64,000 nucleotides of DNA from NIOZ-UU13 sp964444135 (GTDB taxonomy: Bacteria > Planctomycetota > Phycisphaerae > Sedimentisphaerales > Anaerobacaceae), in assembly GCA_964444135.1 (NCBI GenBank), contig CAYUFX010000013.1:1-64000 (forward strand), in the 5' to 3' direction. The stretch's first letter is position 1. Every line of letters begins with the position of its first letter. The notes beneath the pieces are model-generated. The model was given only the letters and a program-made list of their open reading frames with translations, was not told the DNA's origin and searched no databases. The position numbers and the translations under genes were made by a program. Of this stretch, positions 1 to 9,485 are shown in pieces.

Positions 1-67
1 TCGAATGTCTTAGTCGGGGATCTCGTATCAGCAGATACACGCCAAAAAGCCCAGTCAAGCTTGGCTG

Positions 68-102
68 CCCCCTTGTTTAGAGTGCTTTATACTCTAAGGG
101 GG
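68..102. repeat. Hairpin, CCCCCTT...AGGGGG
   Basis: CCCCCTT and TAGAGT are followed by a 7-base loop and then ACTCTA and AGGGGG, giving a long stem with a small bulge. It may be a terminator or a dispersed palindrome. A related CCCCCTT...AAAGGGGG hairpin occurs in the leaders of two LamG-family genes (around 54320-54355 and 58130-58190). Confidence 0.55.
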
Positions 103-144
103 TCAATAGTAAATAGTCAATATTCAAAAAGAAAGAAGGGATCG

Positions 145-205
145 CCCTGATAACCGGATACCCTGATAATCACTGCCTGATAACCCGTTACCCCGATAAC
201 CGGTA
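145..205. repeat. Four tandem ~15-bp repeats
   Basis: The unit CCCTGATAACCGGTA is repeated about four times with point changes (starts near 145, 161, 176 and 191). No gene context is visible. Confidence 0.6.
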
Positions 206-379
206 CGAAACACGCTTAGCGCAACCGAAACGAGCTGCGCATCCGTCCAACGAAACACTCAACCTTATAGTCTAATTTAACCAATTTATCCATATTAACT
301 ATATTAACTAATGAAACATGAATTATGAACAATGTACCACCAGATATGAGATACGCAATACGCAATACGAGCATCTACC

Positions 380-760
380 CTCTACATCTGTCGAGAATCC
401 TCTACAAATCGACCTTTTTATGCAAAACAAACCCAATGTCAAGAACGCCAAAATCAACGTAAGCTCTTTTATTACAAGTAAATATGTGAAAGTGGACAAT
501 TGGTGAAATCAGAAAAACAAACCCAAACAAAGCCAATCAAACCCAATTTCCAAAAAGCCCAAATGGACGTAAACTTATATTTTATAGAGGATTAAAGAAA
601 AAAAGATGATTTTTCAGTCCGAATAAACAAACCCAATTCCCGAAAAACCCAAAATGAACGTAAACTTATATGTTATAGAGGATTATGAAAATGAAACTGC
701 TTTCAGGCCCAAAAAAACAAAGCCAAAACAAACCCAATCAAAGCCTGTCCTGAGCGCAGT
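380..760 (+). repeat. Dispersed AAACAAACCCAAT repeat, three tandem copies
   Basis: Three degenerate copies of a roughly 100-bp unit lie in tandem. Each has AAACAAACCCAAT, then a run of A and C, then AACGTAAACTTATA and TTATAGAGGATTA. The array starts with a 31-bp segment (380-410) that recurs exactly at 44090-44120 ahead of another copy, upstream of polA. In frame it reads as an artefactual KPN-rich peptide. It is best treated as a dispersed non-coding element. Confidence 0.7.
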
Positions 761-898
761 CGAATGGGCCAATCTGTCCCGATGTCTTTTATCGGGACAC
801 TCTACCCGCTTCAAGGCATGAGAAAATAACCGTTATGTAAAGAACCGGCTTGAAAACCCGCATTTTTAGGAGATTATTGCTAATGAAAAAACTTGTTC

Positions 899-2620
899 TT
901 ACGGCCAAACGGAACGAAGCTCGTAAACCTCCAGAGATTTTACCTCGGCATTTCCGCCTTTTGAGAAGATTTCCAGTGACTTTGAATTGTCAGCAAGAAT
1001 CACTCCCATCGGCATATAGATTCTGCCATCGTTACCGTAGATTTCAATTGAAGTTCTATCTACCAGAAGTTCCAGGCGAATCTTATCATACACCCGTATT
1101 AAAGGAGATGTTTTTTTCTGACAGGACAACTCCTGCTGTTGAACATTATAAACGACCGGAATATCACGAATGACAAATCCAGTTTCCTGTACATCATCAT
1201 TAACTTGAAGCTCAACGAGAATATGAAACAATTCACCAGAAAGTTCCGAAAGCAGATTGTCTCCCGGCTTAATGATTTTGTTCTCCCATTGCCATTTACG
1301 CTTATAAAGTCTTTCAATCTCGCGTATTGGTCTGGCAAACATTCGAGGTCCTTCTTCGGTTGTCCGCAGAGACAGTGTCACGGGGAACAGCATCATCTGG
1401 TTGAACGGCATCTCAGGCATCGCCACCCGGCCCCAGGCTATCTGGATACGCCGGCCATCTTTTTTGGGAATGTTATTGAATGTCTGAGAAGCATAGAAGC
1501 AATTGCCGTAATGGAAAGGGACCGGACCTGCCTGGCTCTTGAATTGCCTGCCGTCGAAGCTGCCAATCAAGTATTCCCCGCTGCCGCCGTACAATATCCA
1601 TTTGGATTCCCGCGAAGCGGGGTCCCTCTTGTTATTTTCATCACCATCGACCGGCAGCTCAAAAAGTTCAGGGCACTCATGAAAGCACTTCAGCTCGCTC
1701 TGGAATTCCCACGATTTCAAATCTCCGGATGTGAAAAATCCCATCGTGCGTTTATCCAGATACAGTGCCATCACCCATTGGCCGGTTGGGATATGCCAGA
1801 TGACTTTTGGGTCCCGATTGCTCCCATTGATGTGACCAAGAATGGGATTGTTCTCATAAACTTGCCATGTTCTGCCACGGTCATTGCTGTAGGCGATTGA
1901 TTGAGTGAAAGGTTGGCCCTTTGACATAGGATTCGTTCCACCTGCAGAAGTGTAAATACATACGATTACCTTCTCATCGCCTGTTTGGAATCCTGCCGTA
2001 TTATTTACATCGACCACCGCCGAACCGGAAAAGATGGTCCCCAGACGGTCGGGATGAATAGCGTCACCTAATTCGTCCCAGTGGACCATATCTTTACTGA
2101 CCGCATGTCCCCAGGTCATATTGCCCCACTTCCAGCCGAAGGGATTGTGCTGATAAAACAGGTGGTACTCCCCATCATAATAGACCATCCCGTTGGTGTC
2201 GTTGTTCCAGCCGCGACGGGAGGTGAAATGAAACTGCGGACGCAGCTTTTCACGATACAGGTTCTCCTCACCGATAAAACTATCCGCTTGGTAGATAGAG
2301 TCGAATCCTTTGCTTTTAGTCGGCTCGTAATTATCTACGTGCAGAATAGCTTTTTCCCCTCTAAACTCGCGGACATCCAGAAACACCCAGAAATCAGCCT
2401 CATCAGGAGCCAGCTCGATATCAAATTCCCGGACCACCTTGACATTGATAACAAGACTTATCAGGCGTTTATCGGCTCCGTTCTTGACTGGAAAGTTTAA
2501 ATATCTTTTCTGCAGCAAAAATTCCCGGCTCTTATCTTTTATCAGGACACCCTCCTGGGCAGTAACAGTACTTAGATAACTAAACACCGCCAGAAAAAAA
2601 CTTAACAATAGTTTTTTCAT
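899..2620 (-). CDS. Glycoside hydrolase family 32 (levanase/invertase-like), secreted
   Basis: This is a predicted exported beta-fructosidase that would hydrolyse fructans or sucrose-like sugars. A signal peptide covers about residues 1-21. An N-terminal beta domain of the type seen in Bacteroidetes GH32 enzymes (KRYLNFPVKNG...) follows at about 30-125. The five-bladed propeller then carries the family signatures: WNNDTNG around residue 141, a variant of WMNDPNG with the nucleophile Asp kept; NRDPK for the RDP motif; and ECPEL for the acid/base Glu. All three catalytic residues are present. I chose the ATG at 2620 because GAGAAAGG lies 8 bases before it; the longer frame begins at a TTG with no such site. 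The gene lies 111 bases downstream of the sulfatase on the same strand, so the two are probably cotranscribed. That pairing suggests a sulfated or mixed polysaccharide substrate, which is inference. Confidence 0.9.
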   Translation of the reverse strand: MKKLLLSFFLAVFSYLSTVTAQEGVLIKDKSREFLLQKRYLNFPVKNGADKRLISLVINVKVVREFDIELAPDEADFWVFLDVREFRGEKAILHVDNYEPTKSKGFDSIYQADSFIGEENLYREKLRPQFHFTSRRGWNNDTNGMVYYDGEYHLFYQHNPFGWKWGNMTWGHAVSKDMVHWDELGDAIHPDRLGTIFSGSAVVDVNNTAGFQTGDEKVIVCIYTSAGGTNPMSKGQPFTQSIAYSNDRGRTWQVYENNPILGHINGSNRDPKVIWHIPTGQWVMALYLDKRTMGFFTSGDLKSWEFQSELKCFHECPELFELPVDGDENNKRDPASRESKWILYGGSGEYLIGSFDGRQFKSQAGPVPFHYGNCFYASQTFNNIPKKDGRRIQIAWGRVAMPEMPFNQMMLFPVTLSLRTTEEGPRMFARPIREIERLYKRKWQWENKIIKPGDNLLSELSGELFHILVELQVNDDVQETGFVIRDIPVVYNVQQQELSCQKKTSPLIRVYDKIRLELLVDRTSIEIYGNDGRIYMPMGVILADNSKSLEIFSKGGNAEVKSLEVYELRSVWP

Positions 2621-2731
2621 CTTATTGCCTTTCTCAAACTGAGTGGTCAATTGGGGATTGAATGCTCACCACTCACCACTCACTAATCACTAATCCAGTG
2701 TGGATATTGACCATTAGTCAAAGGACAAACC

Positions 2732-4261
2732 TTAACGCCCTGCTGAAGAACTGAGATAGGGGAGATTGTCGATATTGAGCGTGTCGCCCACTTCTTGTTG
2801 CAACTCTTTCAGCTTTCTCCTTAGTTTCCTTATCAAGCCGGTATAGGCTGGGTCGTCCGCAAGGTTGTTCATTTCCAGAGGGTCGGCCTTGAGATTGTAA
2901 AGAAGGGTTTTACCGATTTTCGGATAGTAAATCATTTTGTAATGGACTTGGCCATCCCTTCCGGGACCGTCTGTGCTGACCATTCTTTGCAGGTCTATAT
3001 AACCGCCGTAGATGGCATCGTAACTGCTGTCGGCTCTACCGTCGATTAGCGGCATTAAGCTCTTGAACTGAACGTGTCCCGGTTTCTTAACGCCGGCAAG
3101 TTCCAGCGCTGACGGCATGATGTCCTGAAGATAGACCGGTGCGGTTATCTTTTTGTTCTTTGGAATACTGGGCCCGTTGACCATTAGCGGAACCCTGATG
3201 CTATGGTCGTACATGTTTTGTTTTCCCATCAGACCGTGATGGCCGACCGCCAGTCCATGGTCGGCAGTAAAAAAGATATAAGTGTTGTCGGCCTTGCCGG
3301 TTTTTTCCAGGGCATCCAGAATAAGCCCGACCTGAGTGTCCATGTGGGTGATTATCGCGTAGTATTCCTGACGGTTCACTTTAACAGCGTATTTACTTCG
3401 AGGGAAGGGAGCGAGCCTTTCATCTCTGAGCTTGGCGCTGCAGCCGATTGAGTCTTTGTACGGATACTCCGGCAGGAAATTGGCGGGAACTTTCACTTTG
3501 TCCAGCGGGTACTTTTCCACGTATTCCTTCGGAGATTGTCTGGGGTCATGCGGGGCATTGAAAGCCAGATACATAAAGAATGGTTTTTTGCTCTTTGAGG
3601 CATTTTCGAGAAATTCAATTGCGTTGTCTGCAAGGACTTCGCTCCAGTGTTTGCCGCCCTTCCAGTAACCAGCATTTCTCGTATCCCACGGTTTCCATAG
3701 GTCCGGTATTCCCTCTATAGGTCGGTTGTACCCCAGCGGGGTTTGATTGGGCATCCCCGGCCGAACGTCTTTGACGTAATCGAATATGTCTTCCGGCTTA
3801 ATACCTTTAACGTGCCATTTGCCGCTCATATAAGTTTCATAACCCGCCTGCTTCATATACTGCGACCAGAACCTGCCAGCTTTGGTTTCTTCCTTCAGCT
3901 TCGGCTCAAGCTCTCTTGCTATCCACAGGAATCGACCCGTATTGAGCATCGTTCGGCTGGCCACACACACCGCGCCAACCCAGGAACCCTGATTATATGC
4001 GTGCGTAAAAGTAACGCCGTTTCGAACCAGCCTGTCAAGGTTTGGCGTTTGTATTTCGTAACAACCCATTGAGCGCAGCGTTTCAAAACACTGGTCATCG
4101 GCAAAGATAAACAGAATGTTGGGTTTTTTTCGTTCCTTTGCAAAGGAAGAGACACCCGACAGCGATAACGCGGCAAAGCCAAGGCCAGCAGCCGACAAGT
4201 CACCTGCCCAGGCGAGTGTTATTGCCGCACCGAACTCTTTCAAAAACTTTCGTCTATCCAT
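2732..4261 (-). CDS. Sulfatase (alkaline phosphatase superfamily), exported
   Basis: This is a predicted type I sulfatase removing sulfate esters from a carbohydrate outside the cytoplasm. The N-terminus has an RRKFLK twin-arginine-like motif and a hydrophobic stretch to about residue 40. The core opens with KPNILFIFADDQ, which supplies metal-binding Asp residues. The formylglycine motif is CVASR, so the third position is Ala rather than the usual Pro. Later metal and catalytic motifs include TADHG with GHHG following. The length, 509 residues, is normal. GAGG lies 8 bases before the ATG. It is the first gene of a probable two-gene unit with the GH32 gene. The C-x-A-x-R form is accepted by anaerobic radical-SAM maturases, so the enzyme is probably active; no maturase gene is in this window. 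Confidence 0.93.
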   Translation of the reverse strand: MDRRKFLKEFGAAITLAWAGDLSAAGLGFAALSLSGVSSFAKERKKPNILFIFADDQCFETLRSMGCYEIQTPNLDRLVRNGVTFTHAYNQGSWVGAVCVASRTMLNTGRFLWIARELEPKLKEETKAGRFWSQYMKQAGYETYMSGKWHVKGIKPEDIFDYVKDVRPGMPNQTPLGYNRPIEGIPDLWKPWDTRNAGYWKGGKHWSEVLADNAIEFLENASKSKKPFFMYLAFNAPHDPRQSPKEYVEKYPLDKVKVPANFLPEYPYKDSIGCSAKLRDERLAPFPRSKYAVKVNRQEYYAIITHMDTQVGLILDALEKTGKADNTYIFFTADHGLAVGHHGLMGKQNMYDHSIRVPLMVNGPSIPKNKKITAPVYLQDIMPSALELAGVKKPGHVQFKSLMPLIDGRADSSYDAIYGGYIDLQRMVSTDGPGRDGQVHYKMIYYPKIGKTLLYNLKADPLEMNNLADDPAYTGLIRKLRRKLKELQQEVGDTLNIDNLPYLSSSAGR

Positions 4262-4801
4262 TTAAATACCTCAAATTACAGAACTATAATTTGCCATTGT
4301 GTAAAATTGTAAGATTTTACAGCCGGGAATCCATAATATTTTTTAGGACAACGTTCATAACTTGCCTGGCGTTCTGTGAGATTTTTTCAAATAGCCTTTT
4401 CTTATCATCACAACTATAAGCAAACTGAGTACGGGTATGATTTCAGGCATGAACGTCTGTCGTGGGCACGTATGCAGAAAATCTTTTTTTTCTCTTGAAA
4501 AATACAGTTCAGATGGTAGATTACTAAATTCAAGTCTAATACCAATTATATTCATTGATTACCGATATTGGTGTTAAAAGCGTTTTGGAGGAGATAATCC
4601 AAATGATGCAACTCTGCTCATATTCCCGAAAATAAATTAATAAATTAAAAGATTTTGCGCACGATTTGGATTTTTTTACGGATTGTACTATAGAGGCGTT
4701 TGGTGAACAAGTTTTCGGCAGAGCCTGAAAGGTTCTCCATTGGCGATTATTAACAATTATTGTGAATTCCTTTAACAAAAGGGAAGAAAGGAAGGCGTAA
4801 A
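4262..4801. other. Intergenic region between divergent genes
   Basis: This 540-base, AT-rich region separates the minus-strand sulfatase from the plus-strand 4802 gene and should hold both promoters. I see no convincing -35/-10 pair. A loose inverted repeat (ACCAAT...ATTGGT) lies near 4540-4575. Short frames here have no coding character. Confidence 0.5.
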
Positions 4802-4815
4802 ATGAAATGGTTAAG
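4779..4815 (+). promoter_or_regulatory. Conserved leader and ribosome binding site, copy 1
   Basis: This segment reads AAAAGGGAAGAAAGGAAGG, then a short spacer, the start codon and ATGG. It is nearly the same as 5450-5488 at the start of the next gene, with about five mismatches in 37 bases. GGAAGG supplies the ribosome binding site in both. Confidence 0.55.
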
Positions 4816-5410
4816 TAGTTACAGAATGAGGTTGGTATTGGTTGGATTTAATGCCGCTATTATGCTTGGCGACGGGAGTGCGAGGGCGGATTTCACCTTC
4901 GGTGAACCCACGAATCTTGGGCCGACAGTCAATAGTTTATATCAGGAATGGGATCCCGATATCTCGGCCAACGGTTTGCTGCTCTTTTTTCACTCCGATC
5001 GGACTGGCGGATACGGTACCCATGACATATGGGTCGCGAGGCGCAAAACACCAGATGACTCTTGGGAAGAACCGTTTAATCTCGGCCCCCCGGTCAACTC
5101 GTCGTATTACGATGGTGGGCCAGCTCTCTCTGGGGATGGAAAAACTCTCTACTTCATGTCCGATCGTCCAGGAGAGTATGGTGCCTCGGACATATGGCAG
5201 GCACCAATCATTCCCATCGTTGATTTGAATCGCGATGGAATTGTCGACTCTGCCGATATGTGCATTATAGTTGATAACTGGGGTACAGATGATCCATTAT
5301 GTGATATTGGCCCGATGCCGTGGGGCGACGGCATCGTCGATGTCCATGACCTCATCGTCCTTGCTGAGCATTTGTTTGAGGAAATTCCCTTAGCTGAACC
5401 AGTCGAATAG
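4802..5410 (+). CDS. Secreted PD40 beta-propeller fragment with dockerin-like tail
   Basis: Residues 1-29 form a signal peptide (the stretch ending GDGSARA). Residues 30-135 hold two PD40/WD40-like blades, each with DPDISANG or GPALSGDG followed by LLFF(H)SDR or LYFMSDR and YG(T/A)xDIW. Residues 140-195 hold a dockerin-like pair of calcium loops: DLNRDGIVDSAD and GDGIVDVHD. With only two blades it cannot form a full propeller alone, so it may be a short relative of larger PD40 proteins or a product of internal deletion. In this phylum such tails are found on secreted proteins and may mediate attachment. The next gene begins 64 bases downstream with a nearly identical leader. Confidence 0.75.
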   Translation: MKWLSSYRMRLVLVGFNAAIMLGDGSARADFTFGEPTNLGPTVNSLYQEWDPDISANGLLLFFHSDRTGGYGTHDIWVARRKTPDDSWEEPFNLGPPVNSSYYDGGPALSGDGKTLYFMSDRPGEYGASDIWQAPIIPIVDLNRDGIVDSADMCIIVDNWGTDDPLCDIGPMPWGDGIVDVHDLIVLAEHLFEEIPLAEPVE

Positions 5411-5449
5411 ATTCTATCGAAGCTTGATAAAACAAAGGCATTAGAGCCC

Positions 5450-5488
5450 AAAAGGGCAGAAAGGCAGGTGCAAAATGGAATGGTTTAA
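5450..5488 (+). promoter_or_regulatory. Conserved leader and ribosome binding site, copy 2
   Basis: This matches 4779-4815 (AAAAGGGCAGAAAGGCAGG, spacer, ATGGAATGG). The copies cover the ribosome binding site and the first codons of two otherwise unrelated secreted proteins, so the leader seems to travel as a unit. Confidence 0.55.
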
Positions 5489-7743
5489 GAGAACATATGT
5501 TAGCTTTGTTTTTGTATGTTTAATTGTTGGGGTCTTATCGCCGGTATCGTATGCCAAGCCTCCGAGCGATAGATGCATATTGATAAAGGCTCAGGTCGCA
5601 GACAAGGATGATATCAATAAGCTCGCAAATATGTTCCTCGATATATGGGAATATCGTGATGGCGGTTTGATTATCAGAGTAACGGACTATGAACGAAAAC
5701 AGGTTGAAGAAAGCGGCTTCACTATTGAGACAATTACCGAAGATGTTTATGAATATACTGAGAAAATCAGACAAGAACAGATTTCTCTGTTTGCTGAGCC
5801 TACATCGGCAAAATACCATTCCCATGATGAAGTTATTACCTAACTTATAGCACTCGAAGGTTCAGGAGTTGCTCAGACTTATATCATAGGTAACACACAC
5901 GAAGGCCGAGACATCTGGGCAGTGAGAATCAGCGATAATCCTTCTGAAGATGAGAAAGAACCTGGAGCGCTGTTTTTGGGCTGTCATCATGCAAGAGAAT
6001 GGATATCTGTAGAAGTCCCGCTCTACATCGCACAGTACCTGGCTGATAACTATGACATCGATGCAGAAATCAAACATCTGGTTGATAACTGCGAAATATG
6101 GATAGTGCCGGTAGTCAATCCTGATGGTTATGAGTACAGCCGGACAAGGGACCGGCAGTGGCGAAAAAACAGAAGAGATAACGGCGACGGTACGTTTGGG
6201 GTTGATTTAAACAGAAATTATAGCTACATGTGGGGCGGCCCGGACGCAAGTCCAAGTACCTCCAGTATAACATACCGAGGTCCCTATGCTTTTTCGGAAC
6301 CAGAGACGCAAGCTGTAAGAGCCCTGGCTTCGGCCTATGATTTTCGAGTTCTTATGAGCTACCACAATTATGGACAACAGACACTCATGCCGTGGGGGTA
6401 TACCTGGGAACCGTGCCCGGATGCTCTTCCTATGGATTCTATGACCCTCAAAATGAGAAATTTAATTAAGGAAACGAGTGGTGCAATATATACTCCCTGG
6501 ACAGAGCAGAATGGGTATTTGGTCGGTGGTAACACGAGGGACTGGGGCTATGGAGAGCTTGGCATTTATTCATTCTGCATCGAACTTCCGCCTGCATCTG
6601 GAGGATTCGTGCTTGCAGAGAGCAGAATAATCCCTACGTGTGTTGAAAATTTACAAGTAGCTTTATACCTTATATCTCTTTCCGCTGATAATGGTGGAAT
6701 TGAGAATCTGAATACCGGCAAGACATACAGTAGTATCCAATTTGCTATCAATGAGGCCTCCGAAGGTGATGAGATAGTGATCGACCAAGGTCTCTATCAG
6801 GAAAATATCTTGTTCAAAGGTAAGAACCTGACTCTTAGATCACAGGACCCCGATGATCCAAATGTTGTCGAAGCTACTGTTATTGAAGGCTCTCAACAAG
6901 GCTCAGTGATAACTCTGTCCGGCAGTAGAGATGGAGTCTGGATACTTGCCGGGCTTACTATAACCGGTGGGGATGTATGTATCTCTTGCAAAGATCTATC
7001 CTCGACAATCAGAAACTGTACGATTGGAAGCAACAGACCTAACGCCGCGATTGAGTTTTGGGAAGGCTATGAGCCACCAACAATCATTGATTGTACTATC
7101 AGAGGAAGAGTAGCGGAAGTGGAAGTGTATGACTCTACGCTCGTCGCGCACTGGTCACTTGACCAGACAGAGGGCAGTACCGCGTACGAAAGTGTCAATG
7201 TCAATGACGGCATCTGCCATGGTGAACCAGTCTGGCAGCCTGCTGGTGGTAAGGTAGATGGAGCATTACAGTTCGATGGGATTGATGATTATGTTAGTAC
7301 ACCCTTTATCCTGGACCCGGCGAAGGGGGCGTTCAGCGCGTTTGCCTGGATTAAAGGCGGTGCGCCGGGACAAGTGATTATCTCTCAGACAGAAGGTTTA
7401 GGCGGAACGTGGCTCGGTACAAACTCCTCAGAAGGAAAGCTCATGACCGGATTAAGTGATGTCTTCTTTGGCGCATTAGAGTCAGAGTCAGTCATCACAG
7501 ATGGTCAATGGCATCATGTCGGTCTTGTGTATGACTCGGCGTCGCATAGGCACTTATATGTAGATGGCGTAGAGGTCAATGTGGATTCTGGTTACGTGGC
7601 TGGAATGCCTTCGGATGGCGGGTATGTACATTGGCGCGGCAAAAAACCTCTATGCAGGCAGTTTCTGGTCCGGTTTGATTGATGATGTCCGCATCTACGA
7701 TGTGGCCCTGAGCGCAGAGGAAATCGAGGCCTTAGCACGTTAA
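5475..7743 (+). pseudogene. M14 zinc carboxypeptidase with beta-helix and LamG domains, interrupted twice
   Basis: A single reading frame encodes a signal peptide (to about residue 27), an M14 propeptide and peptidase, a right-handed beta-helix-like segment and a C-terminal LamG domain. The peptidase keeps its key residues: HHARE (zinc His and Glu), DLNRNY, YHNYG (third zinc ligand) and CIELP (catalytic Glu). The frame is broken by one TAA at 5841-5843. Both sides match the family without a gap, ending HSHDEVIT and resuming LIALEGSG...GNTHEGRDIW. A second lesion is one extra base near 7623. Shifting frame there restores a normal LamG ending with SGLIDDVRIYDVALSAEEIE and a TAA at 7741-7743. 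The catalytic domain is otherwise intact, so inactivation looks recent. A sequencing or assembly error, or stop readthrough, cannot be excluded. Confidence 0.85.
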
Positions 7744-7764
7744 CGTTCTTCAGAAAAATGAAGT

Positions 7765-7824
7765 AAGGGCGGTTCGCGACTCGTGCTATGTAGCGAACTA
7801 CTTCGCAGAGTAGTAACCGCCCTT
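7765..7824. terminator. Bidirectional hairpin between convergent genes
   Basis: AAGGGCGGTT (7765-7774) pairs with AACCGCCCTT (7815-7824). A smaller hairpin, GCGAA-CTAC-TTCGC, lies inside. It separates the plus-strand peptidase pseudogene from the minus-strand sialidase-like gene, as expected for a shared terminator, although the T-tracts are short. Confidence 0.5.
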
Positions 7825-7848
7825 GATAACCACTACACATTTATCGTG

Positions 7849-8994
7849 TTACAGACCACTAACTTTGGCGTCAATTTCTTTCAGCTTAAAACGGACGCTC
7901 ACAATGAAAGGTGCCTCATCTTTTATCCAGTGGCCGTAAGTTGTAGCAATAAACGTGCCATCAGACAGGACCTCCAGACCGGGATAGGCACAGTCGGCTT
8001 GTTTGTGATTATCCATCAGGCGTACACGATATTGACCTTCACGACCGTTGACGATGTCCTCGTAAGTTCCTACCCATCCGACCCAGTCACCTTTTGTTGG
8101 GCTTTCATGTGTGGTATCGCGGAAGCTAATGAACAGTCTGCCGTCCGGTGCGTAACGGCCGGTGTGCCTGTCACCGGTCAGCGACCCGGGCAGCTCTATA
8201 GGTTTGGTCCAGGTTTGTCCCTCATCATTGCTGAAGACGACAAACGAGTTGTATTTACGGCTGTTCTCGCGCAGTAGCAAAGCAATCTGCTTTCCATCCG
8301 GTGACCTTATCGCACCCGGCTCACAAATATGTGCCGTGGGGTGTTCTGCGATAACTTCGGGCCGGCTCCAGGTCAAGCCGCCGTCTTTAGAAATAGTCTT
8401 GAATATTTGAAATTTCACCCTCTTGCCGGAACCATGAAGAAATCGGCCATCATCATGAAACAGAGCCATATAATTCCCATTTTTCAACCGGACTAAAGAA
8501 CTCATTGCTACTATTCCGCCGAAGTCGCCGATAGGTTTAAGGGCCGTCCAGGTCAGTCCGTCATCTTCTGAAACCGCCATTCGGATAGGGTACAATCCCG
8601 AGAACATGATAAGCCGTTTCTTACCCTGCGGGTCGATAACTCTATAGAGCGTAGGGACTTCTTTTGAGCTGGCCCAGTTCTCCGGAACAGGCAGTCTTCC
8701 TGACCAGGTCAAGCCGCCGTCCGTGCTCCTTTTCATCACAATAGCGCCACGACCGTGACCTTTCGGATAAACGGCTATCATCGTCTTATTGTCCTCCAGC
8801 AGTACCGTTGTCGGATGGCCAAGATACTGGCCGGGCTCCTTATCCACCACGATTTGGCGGTGCCTCTCGGTGGCAAGGTCGATTAGCGGTATTGAGTAAC
8901 CTCGTGTCTTCTTAGCACCTTCGGCGCCAAAGGACAAGCACGTACCAAATAGGAAACAAATAACTATCCGCATAATATCTTTGATTCTGCTCAT
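7849..8994 (-). CDS. Sialidase-like (BNR/Asp-box) exported protein
   Basis: This is a predicted six-bladed propeller of the sialidase/neuraminidase superfamily. Four Asp boxes are visible: STDGGLTW, SEDDGLTW, SKDGGLTW and SNDEGQTW. An N-terminal signal peptide ends near FGTCLSFGAEG. Arginines that could form the carboxylate-binding triad are present (for example LLLREN and ISFRD), and Asp or Glu catalytic candidates are also seen, but I could not prove the active site. The ATG at 8994 is preferred because AGAGGAG lies 5 bases upstream; a longer frame starts at 9009 without such a site. Planctomycete sialidase-like proteins often act on other sugars, so the substrate is open. It lies next to other extracellular degradation genes. 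Confidence 0.8.
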   Translation of the reverse strand: MSRIKDIMRIVICFLFGTCLSFGAEGAKKTRGYSIPLIDLATERHRQIVVDKEPGQYLGHPTTVLLEDNKTMIAVYPKGHGRGAIVMKRSTDGGLTWSGRLPVPENWASSKEVPTLYRVIDPQGKKRLIMFSGLYPIRMAVSEDDGLTWTALKPIGDFGGIVAMSSLVRLKNGNYMALFHDDGRFLHGSGKRVKFQIFKTISKDGGLTWSRPEVIAEHPTAHICEPGAIRSPDGKQIALLLRENSRKYNSFVVFSNDEGQTWTKPIELPGSLTGDRHTGRYAPDGRLFISFRDTTHESPTKGDWVGWVGTYEDIVNGREGQYRVRLMDNHKQADCAYPGLEVLSDGTFIATTYGHWIKDEAPFIVSVRFKLKEIDAKVSGL

Positions 8995-9485
8995 TCTTGC
9001 TCCTCTCATTCTTTTGCTCAGAGAATAATCTCTGAATCTTGCTTTCTCAGCGCCCGGGGGCGCTGTTCGTTTCCAGCTTTCAGTCTTTTTACCAAATATC
9101 TTTGACTAAGACAACAATCCCCGTTGAAATTGCTCTGTAGAAAAGACCATATGTCATTTCGACCGAAGCCCCGCACCAATTGTCTCTCACCAGCTATAAG
9201 CCACTGGACATCAATATTCAAACTGTGCCTTAACTCAATTGGTGGGGGGCGAAGTGGAGACACGAAGTGGCGGTAGCTAAATCTATTAAAAAACTGATTT
9301 CTCGACTCGCCTTGGCTGGAACTTCTCACCTTATTCGTACTCTATGCTGTCTATAGCGACTCTAAATTGCCGTAAATCAATCAGGAAAAACTTTCAATAA
9401 CAGTATAGGCGAAGATATCTCCTCAATTAGTTGGGGATTTTCTGTGAAAAGAATGCTATAATACTTTTTTGTCACGGGCTCTTCT
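8995..9485. other. Intergenic region, no clear gene
   Basis: About 490 bases lie between the sialidase-like gene and the amidohydrolase remnant. A 103-codon minus-strand frame at 9018-9329 has no ribosome binding site and no recognisable motif, so I do not call it. The 5' part of the lost amidohydrolase gene is not recognisable here. Confidence 0.5.

Larger units (their letters stand above)
1..898. other. Gene-free, repeat-rich left edge
   Basis: No convincing gene is visible on either strand here. The stretch holds a hairpin (68-102), a short 15-bp tandem array (145-205) and several copies of an A-rich dispersed repeat (380-760). The short frames that cross it are made of the repeat itself and lack ribosome binding sites. 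A GTCGAATG/TGTCCCGAT-type repeat fragment lies near 755-800. Confidence 0.7.

Noticed and set aside
1139..1900. 253-codon plus-strand frame opposite the GH32 gene
   Set aside because: It is antisense to conserved GH32 motifs and has no coding features of its own.
4536..4778. 80-codon minus-strand frame between the sulfatase and the PD40 gene
   Set aside because: It has no ribosome binding site, poor composition and no recognisable motif.
8995..9329. 103-codon minus-strand frame
   Set aside because: It has no ribosome binding site, no motif and an unusual composition, so I treat it as intergenic.
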